DNA of 64,000 nucleotides from an uncultured Flavobacterium sp. (lineage in GTDB: Bacteria > Bacteroidota > Bacteroidia > Flavobacteriales > Flavobacteriaceae). The DNA is taken from assembly GCF_951805225.1 (NCBI RefSeq), contig NZ_OX638201.1, forward strand, positions 5,456,001 to 5,520,000. The letters are read 5' to 3'. The notes beneath the pieces were generated by a model. The model saw nothing but the letters and a program-made list of their open reading frames with translations, was not told where the DNA came from and did not search any database. Shown here one piece after another: positions 33,409-42,298 of the stretch. Position numbers and translations under genes: made by a program. How positions within the stretch are numbered: the stretch's first letter is position 1; the number at the start of each line of letters is the position of its first letter.

Positions 33409-34617
33409 ATGTCAAATGTTAAAACACAACCTGAGATAGTTCAAAAAACGATCTATTCTATACTTTTCATTATAAGCTTTTCTCACTTTATTAATGATTT
33501 ATTGCAAGCAGTAATTCCTTCTGTTTATCCTTTATTTAAAGAAAAATTTGATTTGAGTTTTGCTCAGATTGGTATGATAACATTTACGTACCAACTTACT
33601 GCTTCTATTTTACAACCTTTTGTGGGTATGTATACAGATAAAAAATCAAAGCCGTATTCGTTAATTGTAGGAATGAGCTTTACGTTATTAGGACTGCTTT
33701 TTGTGTCCATTGCATCAAGTTTTACTTATTTGTTGCTAGCGGTTAGTTTGATAGGTATTGGTTCTTCTATTTTTCATCCGGAATCTTCAAGAGTGGCACA
33801 TTTAGCGTCAGGAGGAAAAAGAGGATTGGCGCAATCTATTTTTCAACTGGGAGGGAATGCAGGTAGTGCAGTTGGTCCTTTATTGGCTGCTTTAATTGTT
33901 ATTCCGTACGGACAATTCTATATAATTTGGTTTTGCCTGATTGCCTTAATTGGAATTTTTGTTTTATATAAAATAGCAATTTGGTACAGTGCACATTTAG
34001 AGTTAAAACGACAAAATAAAGGAGCATCACATGGAGTTTTTACGCATCAATTGTCTAAAAAAAGAGTAGTGTTTTCATTGATTATTCTATTAATCTTAAT
34101 TTTTTCGAAATACTTTTATTTGGCAAGTATTACGAGTTATTACACATTTTTTCTGATTGATAAGTTTAATGTTTCGATTCAGGAGTCACAGATTTATTTA
34201 TTTGCTTTTTTGGGGGCAGTTGCAGCCGGTACATTAGTCGGTGGACCTTTGGGAGATAGGTTTGGGAGAAAATATGTGATTTGGATTTCTATCTTAGGAG
34301 TTGCACCATTTACTCTTTTACTGCCATATGTGTCGTTATTCTGGGTTGGTATTTTGTCAGTAATAATTGGATTGATAATTTCCTCTGCATTTTCAGCTAT
34401 TTTGGTTTACGCGACAGAATTATTGCCGGGTAAAGTTGGTTTGGTAGCTGGATTGTTTTTTGGTTTTGCTTTTGGAATGGGAGGTTTAGGATCGGCTATT
34501 TTAGGTAAATTAGCTGATTTAACCAGTATAGCTTATGTTTTTAAAATCTGCGCGTTTTTGCCTTTGATTGGTATTTTGACAGGTTTTTTGCCTAATATTG
34601 AGAGTAAAAAAGAATAA
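33409..34617 (+). CDS. MFS efflux transporter, fosmidomycin-resistance (Fsr) type
   Basis: This 402-aa protein has about 12 transmembrane segments and the Fsr-family opening 'SFSHFINDLLQAVIPSVYPLFK'. Also visible are 'QPFVGMYTDKKSKPYS' (MFS loop 2-3), 'GSSIFHPESSRVAHLASGGKRGLAQSIFQLGGNAGSAVGPLLAAL' and the second-half loop 'GGPLGDRFGRKYV'. Family members export fosmidomycin or related small molecules and are driven by the proton gradient. The real substrate is unknown. It is divergent from an AraC regulator and has its own terminator. Confidence 0.9.
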   Translation: MSNVKTQPEIVQKTIYSILFIISFSHFINDLLQAVIPSVYPLFKEKFDLSFAQIGMITFTYQLTASILQPFVGMYTDKKSKPYSLIVGMSFTLLGLLFVSIASSFTYLLLAVSLIGIGSSIFHPESSRVAHLASGGKRGLAQSIFQLGGNAGSAVGPLLAALIVIPYGQFYIIWFCLIALIGIFVLYKIAIWYSAHLELKRQNKGASHGVFTHQLSKKRVVFSLIILLILIFSKYFYLASITSYYTFFLIDKFNVSIQESQIYLFAFLGAVAAGTLVGGPLGDRFGRKYVIWISILGVAPFTLLLPYVSLFWVGILSVIIGLIISSAFSAILVYATELLPGKVGLVAGLFFGFAFGMGGLGSAILGKLADLTSIAYVFKICAFLPLIGILTGFLPNIESKKE

Positions 34618-34674
34618 TTCTATTTTTGAATTTTAATTGCTGTCGCATTCTTGTAATTTGATATGTATCGGTAT

Positions 34675-34709
34675 AAAAAAAAGCATCAGTTGCGACTGAT
34701 GCTTTTTTT
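34675..34709. terminator. Bidirectional intrinsic terminator
   Basis: AAAAGCATCAGT/ACTGATGCTTTT stem with A-run and T-run on the two sides. It is shared by the convergent MFS and SPOR genes. Confidence 0.9.
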
Positions 34710-34735
34710 GTTTTTAAGTGTTTTTCTGGAAGATT

Positions 34736-35125
34736 TTATTTGCTTGGTTTAATCAAAAATACACTTTTGTACTTTTTCTTGATTTCAGCTAAATTTCTTT
34801 CTGCTTCGATTCTTGTTTTAAAATTTCCAACGATTACTTTGTAGTTAGGTGTGTTGAAAATTATTGTACCGTCGATATCACTATTTTCTCTTTTGAAATC
34901 TGCTAGTGCTTTTTTTGCTTCCTCGCTTTTCCCGCTAAAAATTTGAATTTTATAAGTGTCGTTTGTGTTTATTGACGTGTTAATTTTGCGCTTGTCGTTT
35001 AATAATTGCTCAAATTTGGGATCTTGATTTAGTGTTAAATTTTGGTCTTGAGCATGAATGTTATATGCTAAAGTGAACATTGCTAGTGTTAAGAAAACTC
35101 TTTTTGAGTGGGTTAAAATTCTCAT
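34736..35125 (-). CDS. Exported SPOR-domain protein
   Basis: The product is about 129 aa. It has a signal peptide ('MRILTHSKRVFLTLAMFTLA', cleavage near 'IHAQ') and a C-terminal SPOR domain ('YKIQIFSGKSEEAKKALADF', 'YKVIVGNFKTRIEAERNLAEIKKKY'). SPOR domains bind denuded peptidoglycan glycan strands, often at division sites. Being only a signal plus one SPOR domain, it may tether nothing else. An ATG seven codons upstream (35146) is an alternative start. It is divergent from the respiratory operon. Confidence 0.88.
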   Translation of the reverse strand: MRILTHSKRVFLTLAMFTLAYNIHAQDQNLTLNQDPKFEQLLNDKRKINTSINTNDTYKIQIFSGKSEEAKKALADFKRENSDIDGTIIFNTPNYKVIVGNFKTRIEAERNLAEIKKKYKSVFLIKPSK

Positions 35126-35228
35126 AATGTGATGGTTTTTATGCAAAAATAGTATTTAAAGTTTGTATGGAAAATTTTAATATTATTTAGAATTGATATA
35201 AATTGATATTTAAGAGTATTTTAAGGTT

Positions 35229-35257
35229 TTGAGAATAGTTCATAAGTCGTATTTTTG
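35229..35257 (+). promoter_or_regulatory. Putative promoter of the act-cox respiratory operon
   Basis: TTG at 35229-35231 and TATTTTTG at 35250-35257 are spaced 18 bp apart, 87 bp before the actA start. Confidence 0.55.
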
Positions 35258-35344
35258 TGCAAGTTTTAAAAGAAGGTATTAGTTTTTTGTTGATTTACTA
35301 CAGAAAAAATCATACCAAAAATTAGTAGATAATTATTATACTAT

Positions 35345-36679
35345 ATGAAAAAGGTGGGTAACCATAATTCGATCTCCAGAAAATTGCTGCTTAGCTTATC
35401 GCTAACGCTAATTTTCTCCCTAACTTCATTTGCTCAAGATGCTGCTGCTGCTCCGGCGGCGCCTGCTGCTGCCGCTCCGGCTGCAACTTCAGGTGGTGAT
35501 CCAGTAAAAGGGAAAGAACTTTTTAATGCAAATTGCGCTGCATGTCACAAATTAGATGCTAAGTCAACAGGTCCTGCTTTAAGAGGAGTTGCTGCTAAGC
35601 ACGAAATGGCTTGGATCTACAAGTGGGTTCACAACAGTTCTGAAGTAATTAAGTCAGGTGATGCTGTTGCTGTGAAATTATTTGAAGAAAACAATAAGTC
35701 TGTAATGACTTCTTTTCCTCAATTATCTACAGGTGATATTGATAATATTATCGCTTATACTTCTGAAGTAAAAGCTGAGCCTGTACCGGGTGCTCCTGGT
35801 TCTGCTGCGCCTCCGGGAACTGCTGTTGAAGGCGGTGGAATTTCAAATAATGTTATTTTAGGTGCTCTTGCACTTGTTATGGCTATTTTGGTTGTGATGT
35901 TGTTCATGGTGAACAAAGTATTGACTAAAGTTGCTAGTAATAACGGAATTGAAGTTGCTCCTAGAGAAGCAAGAACTCCAATCTGGAAAGCTTTTGCTAA
36001 AAACCAATTCCTGGTATTAGTTACTTCTATATTCTTGCTTTTGGCAAGTGGTTATTTTGTTTATGCTTTCTTAATGCAAGTAGGTGTTGATCAAAATTAT
36101 GAGCCAATTCAGCCAATTCATTATTCTCATAAAATTCACGCAGGAGATAACGAGATCAATTGTAAATATTGTCACTCTGCTGCTCGTGTGAGTAAAAATG
36201 CAGGTATTCCATCTTTGAATGTTTGTATGAACTGTCATAAAAATATTTCTGAAGTTGCTGAGTCTACTGCTACTCCTGAGTACAGTAAGGCTTACTACGA
36301 TGGTGAAATCCAGAAGTTGTATACTGCTGTTGGTTGGGATAAAGCCAAACAAGCATATACAGGAAAAACGCAGCCTGTAAAATGGGTTCGTATTCATAAT
36401 CTTCCTGATTTTGTTTACTTCAACCACTCTCAACACGTAACTGTTGCAGGAGTTGAATGTCAAACTTGTCACGGTCCAGTGCAGGAATTTGAGATCATGA
36501 AGCAATATTCTAAATTAACAATGGGATGGTGTGTTGATTGCCATAGAAAAACTGATGTTAAGATGGAAGGAAATGCATATTATGATAAAATTCATGCTGA
36601 ACTTTCTAAAAAATACGGTGTAGAGAAATTGACTGCAGCGCAAATGGGAGGTTTAGAATGCGGTAAATGCCACTATTAA
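35345..36679 (+). CDS. actA: Alternative Complex III cytochrome c subunit ActA, with extra N-terminal cytochrome c domain
   Basis: This 444-aa protein has a signal peptide ending 'SFAQ' and an Ala/Pro-rich linker. A class I cytochrome c domain follows with haem motif Cys64-AACH, then a transmembrane helix (about 165-190) and a second one near 220-243. The last part is a multihaem domain with five more CxxCH sites (CKYCH from Cys273, CMNCH, CQTCH, CVDCH, CGKCH). Six haems in all means a pentahaem ActA fused to a monohaem domain. It heads the act-cox operon and would pass electrons from Alternative Complex III to the oxidase. Confidence 0.93.
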   Translation: MKKVGNHNSISRKLLLSLSLTLIFSLTSFAQDAAAAPAAPAAAAPAATSGGDPVKGKELFNANCAACHKLDAKSTGPALRGVAAKHEMAWIYKWVHNSSEVIKSGDAVAVKLFEENNKSVMTSFPQLSTGDIDNIIAYTSEVKAEPVPGAPGSAAPPGTAVEGGGISNNVILGALALVMAILVVMLFMVNKVLTKVASNNGIEVAPREARTPIWKAFAKNQFLVLVTSIFLLLASGYFVYAFLMQVGVDQNYEPIQPIHYSHKIHAGDNEINCKYCHSAARVSKNAGIPSLNVCMNCHKNISEVAESTATPEYSKAYYDGEIQKLYTAVGWDKAKQAYTGKTQPVKWVRIHNLPDFVYFNHSQHVTVAGVECQTCHGPVQEFEIMKQYSKLTMGWCVDCHRKTDVKMEGNAYYDKIHAELSKKYGVEKLTAAQMGGLECGKCHY

Positions 36680-36711
36680 TCGAATTATTAAGATTTTAAT
36701 ATTTATATACA

Positions 36712-39700
36712 ATGTCATCAAACAAAAAATACTGGAAAAGTGTTGAAGAACTAGAAAATAGTTCTATTGTTGAGGCGCTTAGAAATAACGAATTCGTTGA
36801 AGAAATTCCTACAGAAGAATTCTTAGGGAATGCAGATGCTTTAGCTCAATCTGGAACTTCACGTCGTGACTTTTTAAAGTACGTAGGATTTAGTACTGCA
36901 GCGGTAACTCTAGCTGCCTGCGAAGGTCCGGTTCACAAGTCTATCCCTTACGTGTTACAACCAGAACAAATCATTCCTGGTGTTGCAGATTATTATGCAA
37001 CTACTGTTTTTGATGGTTTTGATTTTGCTAACTTATTAGTGAAAACTCGTGAAGGTCGTCCAATTAAAATTGATAACAATACTATTTCTGGAGCTAAGTT
37101 TTCAGCCAATGCTAGAATTCATGCATCTATCTTATCTTTATATGATAGCATGCGTTTGAAAGAACCTAAATTGGAAGGAAAAAATAGTAGCTGGTCTGCT
37201 GTTGATTTGAAAATAAAATCAAGTCTTGCTGATGCAAAAGCAAAAGGTGGACAAGTGGTATTGTTGACAAATACTTTAGCGAGTCCATCTACTGAGAAGT
37301 TAATAGGTGAATTTATTGCTAAAAACCCAAATGCAAAACACGTTGTTTATGACGCTGTTTCTTCTTCTGAAGCATTAGATGCATTTGAAACAGTTTACGG
37401 TGAAAGAGCTCTTGTTGATTACGATTTTTCAAAAGCTTCTTTAATTGTTTCTGTTGGAGCTGATTTCTTAGGAGATTGGCAAGGAGGTGGGTACGATGCA
37501 GGATATGCTCAGGGACGTATTCCGCAAAACGGAAAAATGTCTCGTCATTTTCAGTTCGAATCAAACATGACATTGTCTGGTGCTGCTGCTGATAAGCGTA
37601 TTCCGATGACTCCAGCGGATCAAAAACAAGCATTAGTTTTGGTTTATAATATTATTGCAGGTGCTTCTGTTCCGGTTTCTTTGGATGCTAAATTTAAAAC
37701 AGAAGTTACTAAAGCTGCTCAACAGTTAAAAGCTGCTGGTTCTAAAGGAGTTTTAGTATCTGGAATTGAAGATAAAAATGCTCAATTATTAGTTTTAGCT
37801 ATCAATCAGGTATTGGCTAGTGAAGCTTTTAATACAGCTGGTACAAGACAAATTAGAAAAGGTTCTAATGCGGTTGTATCTCAATTAATAAAAGATATGA
37901 ATGCTGGAAGTGTTCATACTTTAATCATGAGTGGTATTAATCCGGTTTATACATTAGCTGATTCAGCTTCTTTTGTATCTGGATTGAAAAAAGTAAAAAC
38001 TTCAGTTGCTTTCTCTTTAAAAGAAGATGAAACTGCTTCAGTTACTACTATTGCTGCTCCGGCTCCTCATTATTTAGAATCTTGGGGTGATGTTGTGATT
38101 ACTAAAGGAACTTATAGTTTAACTCAGCCAACTATTCGTCCTATTTTCAATACAAAACAATTTCAAGACGTTTTATTATCATTAAACGGAGTTACTGGAA
38201 ATTTCTACGATTATCTTAAAGCTAGTTCAGCTGGGATTATTGCTGGTTCTTCTTGGAATAAAGTTTTACATGATGGTGTTTTTGTAATTGGTTCTACTGC
38301 TTTATCTGCAGGTTCTGTTGATTATGCTGCTGCTGCAAATGCGGTTTCAAAATCAAAAGCTGCAGGAGAATTTGAATTAGTATTGTATACTAAAACAGGT
38401 TTAGGAGATGGACAACAAGCAAACAACCCTTGGTTGCAAGAGTTTCCGGATCCAATCACAAGAGTTTCTTGGGATAACTATGTTACAGTTTCTAATGCTG
38501 ATGCTAAAAAACTTGGTTTAACAAATGAGATTGTTGCTAACGGAGGTCTAAACGGAAGTTATGCTACAATTACTACTGCTGACGGTTTAAAATTAGAAAA
38601 TGTTCCAGTTATTGTTCAACCAGGACAAGCTGTTGGAACAGTTGGTTTAGCAGTTGGTTATGGTCGTAAAGCGGCTTTAAAAGAAGAAATGGTTGTAGGT
38701 TTAAATGCTTACGCTTTATATAAAAATTTCAATAGTGTTCAATCTGTTTCTATTGCGAAAGCAAATGGAGTACATGAGTTTGCTTGTGTTCAAGGACAGA
38801 AAACATTAATGGGTAGAGGTGATATTATTAAAGAAACTACTCTTGAAATCTTTAATACTAAAGATGCTGAATTTTGGAACGAACAACCAATGGTATCTTT
38901 AGATCACGAAGAAGTAAAAGCTACTACTGTCGATTTATGGGAATCATTTGATCGTTCTACAGGACATCACTTTAACCTTTCGATTGACTTGAACGCTTGT
39001 ACAGGATGTGGAGCATGTGTTATTGCTTGTCATGCTGAAAACAACGTTCCTGTTGTAGGAAAAGCTGAAGTAAGAAGAAGTCGTGATATGCACTGGTTGC
39101 GTATTGACAGATATTATTCTTCTGAAAGTACTTTTGAAGGAGATAACGAAAGAAAAGAGAATATTGCTGGTTTATCTAGTTCATTATCTACATTTAATGA
39201 AATGGAAAAAGCTGGAGATAATCCACAAGTTTCATTCCAGCCAGTTATGTGTCAGCACTGTAATCACGCGCCATGTGAGACAGTTTGTCCAGTTGCTGCA
39301 ACATCTCATGGTCGTGAAGGTCAAAACCACATGGCATACAACAGATGTGTTGGTACTCGTTATTGTGCAAACAACTGTCCATATAAAGTACGTCGTTTCA
39401 ACTGGTTCTTGTATAACAAAAACAGTGAATTCGATTATCATATGAATGACGATTTAGGTCGTATGGTGTTAAATCCAGACGTAAACGTTCGTTCTCGTGG
39501 TGTTATGGAAAAATGTTCAATGTGTATTCAAATGACACAAGCTACTAAATTAAAAGCTAAAAACGAAGGTCGCCCAGTTGCTGATGGCGAATTCCAAACA
39601 GCTTGTTCTAACGCTTGTTCTTCTGGAGCAATGATATTTGGTGATGTTAATGATAAAGAAAGTAAAGTTGCTAAATTAGCGGCTGATGAAAGATCATATC

Positions 39701-39765
39701 ACTTATTAGAGCATGTAGGAACAAAACCTAATGTGGTTTACCATGTTAAAGTTAGAAATACTTAG
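36712..39765 (+). CDS. actB: Alternative Complex III iron-sulfur subunit ActB
   Basis: This 1017-aa protein has an internal Tat-type motif, Arg51-Arg52-Asp-Phe-Leu-Lys, followed by a hydrophobic stretch. The long first part resembles molybdopterin oxidoreductases but serves as a cofactor-less scaffold in this family. The C-terminal quarter is a ferredoxin-like domain with four Cys clusters: 'CTGCGACVIAC', 'CQHCNHAPCETVC', 'CVGTRYCANNC' and 'CSMC...CSNAC'. It sits 32 bp after actA. The role of electron wire between quinol site and haems is inferred from known complexes. Confidence 0.93.
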   Translation: MSSNKKYWKSVEELENSSIVEALRNNEFVEEIPTEEFLGNADALAQSGTSRRDFLKYVGFSTAAVTLAACEGPVHKSIPYVLQPEQIIPGVADYYATTVFDGFDFANLLVKTREGRPIKIDNNTISGAKFSANARIHASILSLYDSMRLKEPKLEGKNSSWSAVDLKIKSSLADAKAKGGQVVLLTNTLASPSTEKLIGEFIAKNPNAKHVVYDAVSSSEALDAFETVYGERALVDYDFSKASLIVSVGADFLGDWQGGGYDAGYAQGRIPQNGKMSRHFQFESNMTLSGAAADKRIPMTPADQKQALVLVYNIIAGASVPVSLDAKFKTEVTKAAQQLKAAGSKGVLVSGIEDKNAQLLVLAINQVLASEAFNTAGTRQIRKGSNAVVSQLIKDMNAGSVHTLIMSGINPVYTLADSASFVSGLKKVKTSVAFSLKEDETASVTTIAAPAPHYLESWGDVVITKGTYSLTQPTIRPIFNTKQFQDVLLSLNGVTGNFYDYLKASSAGIIAGSSWNKVLHDGVFVIGSTALSAGSVDYAAAANAVSKSKAAGEFELVLYTKTGLGDGQQANNPWLQEFPDPITRVSWDNYVTVSNADAKKLGLTNEIVANGGLNGSYATITTADGLKLENVPVIVQPGQAVGTVGLAVGYGRKAALKEEMVVGLNAYALYKNFNSVQSVSIAKANGVHEFACVQGQKTLMGRGDIIKETTLEIFNTKDAEFWNEQPMVSLDHEEVKATTVDLWESFDRSTGHHFNLSIDLNACTGCGACVIACHAENNVPVVGKAEVRRSRDMHWLRIDRYYSSESTFEGDNERKENIAGLSSSLSTFNEMEKAGDNPQVSFQPVMCQHCNHAPCETVCPVAATSHGREGQNHMAYNRCVGTRYCANNCPYKVRRFNWFLYNKNSEFDYHMNDDLGRMVLNPDVNVRSRGVMEKCSMCIQMTQATKLKAKNEGRPVADGEFQTACSNACSSGAMIFGDVNDKESKVAKLAADERSYHLLEHVGTKPNVVYHVKVRNT

Positions 39766-39799
39766 AATAAATTATTAATTAAGAAACATATAAAGGATT

Positions 39800-41200
39800 A
39801 TGTCGTCTCACTACGAAGCACCCATTAGAAAACCTTTAGTTATAGGTGATAAATCTTATCACGATGTAACTGTAGATGTAGCTGCACCTGTTGAAGGTCC
39901 TGCAAACAAACATTGGTGGATTGTATTTTCAATCGCATTAATAGCCTTCCTTTGGGGGTTAGGTTGTATAATTTACACCGTATCTACCGGTATTGGAACA
40001 TGGGGATTAAATAAAACAGTTGGTTGGGCTTGGGATATCACGAACTTCGTTTGGTGGGTTGGTATTGGTCACGCCGGAACATTAATTTCTGCGGTATTAT
40101 TACTTTTCCGTCAACGTTGGAGAATGGCGATTAACCGTTCTGCAGAAGCTATGACTATCTTCTCAGTAGTTCAAGCAGGTTTATTTCCAATTATTCACAT
40201 GGGACGTCCATGGTTAGCATACTGGGTTTTACCTATTCCAAATCAATTTGGATCTTTATGGGTAAACTTTAACTCACCATTACTTTGGGACGTTTTCGCA
40301 ATTTCAACGTATCTTTCAGTATCATTAGTTTTCTGGTGGACTGGTTTATTACCTGACTTTGCAATGCTACGTGATAGAGCGGTAACACCTTTTACAAAAA
40401 GAGTTTATTCTATCCTAAGTTTCGGATGGAGTGGAAGAGCTAAAGATTGGCAACGTTTTGAAGAAGTATCATTAGTATTAGCTGGTTTAGCTACACCTCT
40501 TGTACTTTCTGTACACACGATTGTATCTATGGACTTTGCTACTTCTGTAATTCCTGGATGGCATACAACAATTTTTCCTCCATACTTCGTTGCTGGAGCG
40601 GTATTCTCAGGATTTGCGATGGTAAATACATTGTTGATCGTTATGAGAAAAGTATCTAATCTTGAAGCTTATATTACATTACAACATATCGAATTAATGA
40701 ACATTGTAATCATGATTACTGGTTCTATCGTTGGGGTTGCATATATCACTGAGTTATTTGTAGCTTGGTATTCAGGTGTAGAGTATGAGCAATATGCATT
40801 CTTGAACAGAGCTACCGGACCTTACTGGTGGGCATATTGGTCAATGATGACTTGTAACGTTTTCTCTCCACAGTTTATGTGGTTCAAGAAATTAAGAACA
40901 AGTATCATGTTCTCATTTATTATTTCAATTGTTGTAAACATCGGAATGTGGTTTGAAAGATTCGTAATTATTGTTACTTCTTTGCATAGAGATTACCTTC
41001 CATCTTCTTGGACAATGTTTTCACCAACATTTGTTGATATTGGAATTTTCATCGGAACGATTGGTTTCTTCTTCGTATTGTTTTTATTGTACTCTAGAAC
41101 ATTCCCTGTAATTGCTCAGGCAGAGGTTAAAACAATTTTGAAAGGAACAGGAGATAATTACATTAGAGAAAGAGCAAATAAAGATTCACATCATGAGTAA
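39800..41200 (+). CDS. actC: Alternative Complex III membrane subunit ActC (NrfD-like)
   Basis: This 466-aa protein has about ten transmembrane helices. NrfD/PsrC-type features include 'WWVGIGHAGTLISAVLLLFRQRWR' and 'IIHMGRPWLAYWVLP', residues that form the quinol-binding side in this family. It should oxidise menaquinol at the membrane and hand electrons to ActB. Its last codons overlap the start of actD by 8 bp, implying translational coupling. Confidence 0.94.
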   Translation: MSSHYEAPIRKPLVIGDKSYHDVTVDVAAPVEGPANKHWWIVFSIALIAFLWGLGCIIYTVSTGIGTWGLNKTVGWAWDITNFVWWVGIGHAGTLISAVLLLFRQRWRMAINRSAEAMTIFSVVQAGLFPIIHMGRPWLAYWVLPIPNQFGSLWVNFNSPLLWDVFAISTYLSVSLVFWWTGLLPDFAMLRDRAVTPFTKRVYSILSFGWSGRAKDWQRFEEVSLVLAGLATPLVLSVHTIVSMDFATSVIPGWHTTIFPPYFVAGAVFSGFAMVNTLLIVMRKVSNLEAYITLQHIELMNIVIMITGSIVGVAYITELFVAWYSGVEYEQYAFLNRATGPYWWAYWSMMTCNVFSPQFMWFKKLRTSIMFSFIISIVVNIGMWFERFVIIVTSLHRDYLPSSWTMFSPTFVDIGIFIGTIGFFFVLFLLYSRTFPVIAQAEVKTILKGTGDNYIRERANKDSHHE

Positions 41201-41717
41201 TAAAGTAATATACGCCATTTATAATGACGATGATATTTTGATGGATGCAGTAAAGAAAACTAGAGCTGCTCATCATCATATTGAAGAGGTTTTTACTCCA
41301 TTCCCAGTTCACGGATTGGATAAAGCTATGGGTTTAGCACCAACAAGATTAGCAATTTGTGCATTTTTATATGGATGTGTTGGTATTTCTGTTGCAACAA
41401 CCATGATGAGTTATATCATGATTCATGATTGGCCACAGGATATTGGAGGTAAACCAAGTTTTAGCTTCATTCAAAATATGCCTGCATTTGTACCAATTAT
41501 GTTTGAGATGACAGTATTTTTTGCTGCTCACTTAATGGTTATTACTTTTTATATGAGAAGTAGATTGTGGCCATTCAAAGAAGCTGAGAATCCTGATGTA
41601 AGAACAACAGATGACCATTTTTTAATGGAAGTTGCTGTAAATGATAACGAAGCAGAACTAGTTTCTTTTTTCGAAGGTACAGGAGCTGTTGAAGTTAAAG
41701 TAATTGAAAAGAATTAA
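41193..41717 (+). CDS. actD: Alternative Complex III subunit ActD (DUF3341)
   Basis: The 174-aa protein has two transmembrane helices (about residues 55-80 and 96-125) separated by a short 'IHDWPQDIGGKP' loop, the DUF3341 pattern of ActD. The N-terminal 50 residues form a small soluble domain ('AIYNDDDILMDAVKKTRAAHHHIEEVFTPFPVHGLDKAMG'). ActD anchors the complex between ActC and ActF. Its start lies inside the end of actC. Confidence 0.93.
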   Translation: MSNKVIYAIYNDDDILMDAVKKTRAAHHHIEEVFTPFPVHGLDKAMGLAPTRLAICAFLYGCVGISVATTMMSYIMIHDWPQDIGGKPSFSFIQNMPAFVPIMFEMTVFFAAHLMVITFYMRSRLWPFKEAENPDVRTTDDHFLMEVAVNDNEAELVSFFEGTGAVEVKVIEKN

Positions 41718-41725
41718 TTGTAGCT

Positions 41726-42271
41726 ATGAAAAGGATATATAAAATAACACTTTTAGTTGGTATAACTATTTTAGTTTCATCTTGCCACAATAATTCGGCA
41801 CCAAACTATCAGTATTTCCCTAATATGTATGAATCTGTAGGTTATGAAACCTATTCAGAAGCAAAAATATTCAAAGGTGGAAAAGAAGGACAACTTCCTG
41901 CAGAAGGAAGTATCAATAGAGGTTTTGAGCCTTATGAATATGAAAATTCAACTGCAGGTTATGAATTAGCAAAAGCTAATTTAAAATCTCCTTTGGATTC
42001 TATCGAAAGAAATTCCGGAAAAGGAAAAGAACTTTTCGAAATTTACTGTATTAGTTGTCATGGTGCAACTGGAAACGGTAAAGGTAAATTGGTTGAAAGA
42101 GAAAAATTTCTTGGAGTACCTAACTATAAAGACAGAGACATCACTGAAGGAAGTATCTTTCACGTTGAAACTTATGGTCTAAATGCAATGGGTTCGCATG
42201 CAAATCAATTAAGTGCCCACGAACGTTGGTTAGTTGCTGACTATGTTCTAAAACTAAGAAGCCAATTATAA
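41726..42271 (+). CDS. actE: Alternative Complex III monohaem cytochrome c subunit ActE
   Basis: The 181-aa lipoprotein has a short signal with lipobox 'LVSSC' and a C-terminal cytochrome c domain with the haem motif 'CISCHGATGNGKG' and a later Met ('LNAMGSHANQLS') as likely axial ligand. ActE is the monohaem shuttle in Alternative Complex III, possibly delivering electrons to the CuA site of CoxB encoded three genes on. It follows actD by 8 bp. Confidence 0.93.
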   Translation: MKRIYKITLLVGITILVSSCHNNSAPNYQYFPNMYESVGYETYSEAKIFKGGKEGQLPAEGSINRGFEPYEYENSTAGYELAKANLKSPLDSIERNSGKGKELFEIYCISCHGATGNGKGKLVEREKFLGVPNYKDRDITEGSIFHVETYGLNAMGSHANQLSAHERWLVADYVLKLRSQL

Positions 42272-42298
42272 TTGTTGAACAAACTGATCGTAATAGAT

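Noticed and set aside
42272..42298. Upstream TTG start for actF
   Set aside because: The ATG at 42299 begins the normal family N-terminus; the extension has no similarity I recognise.
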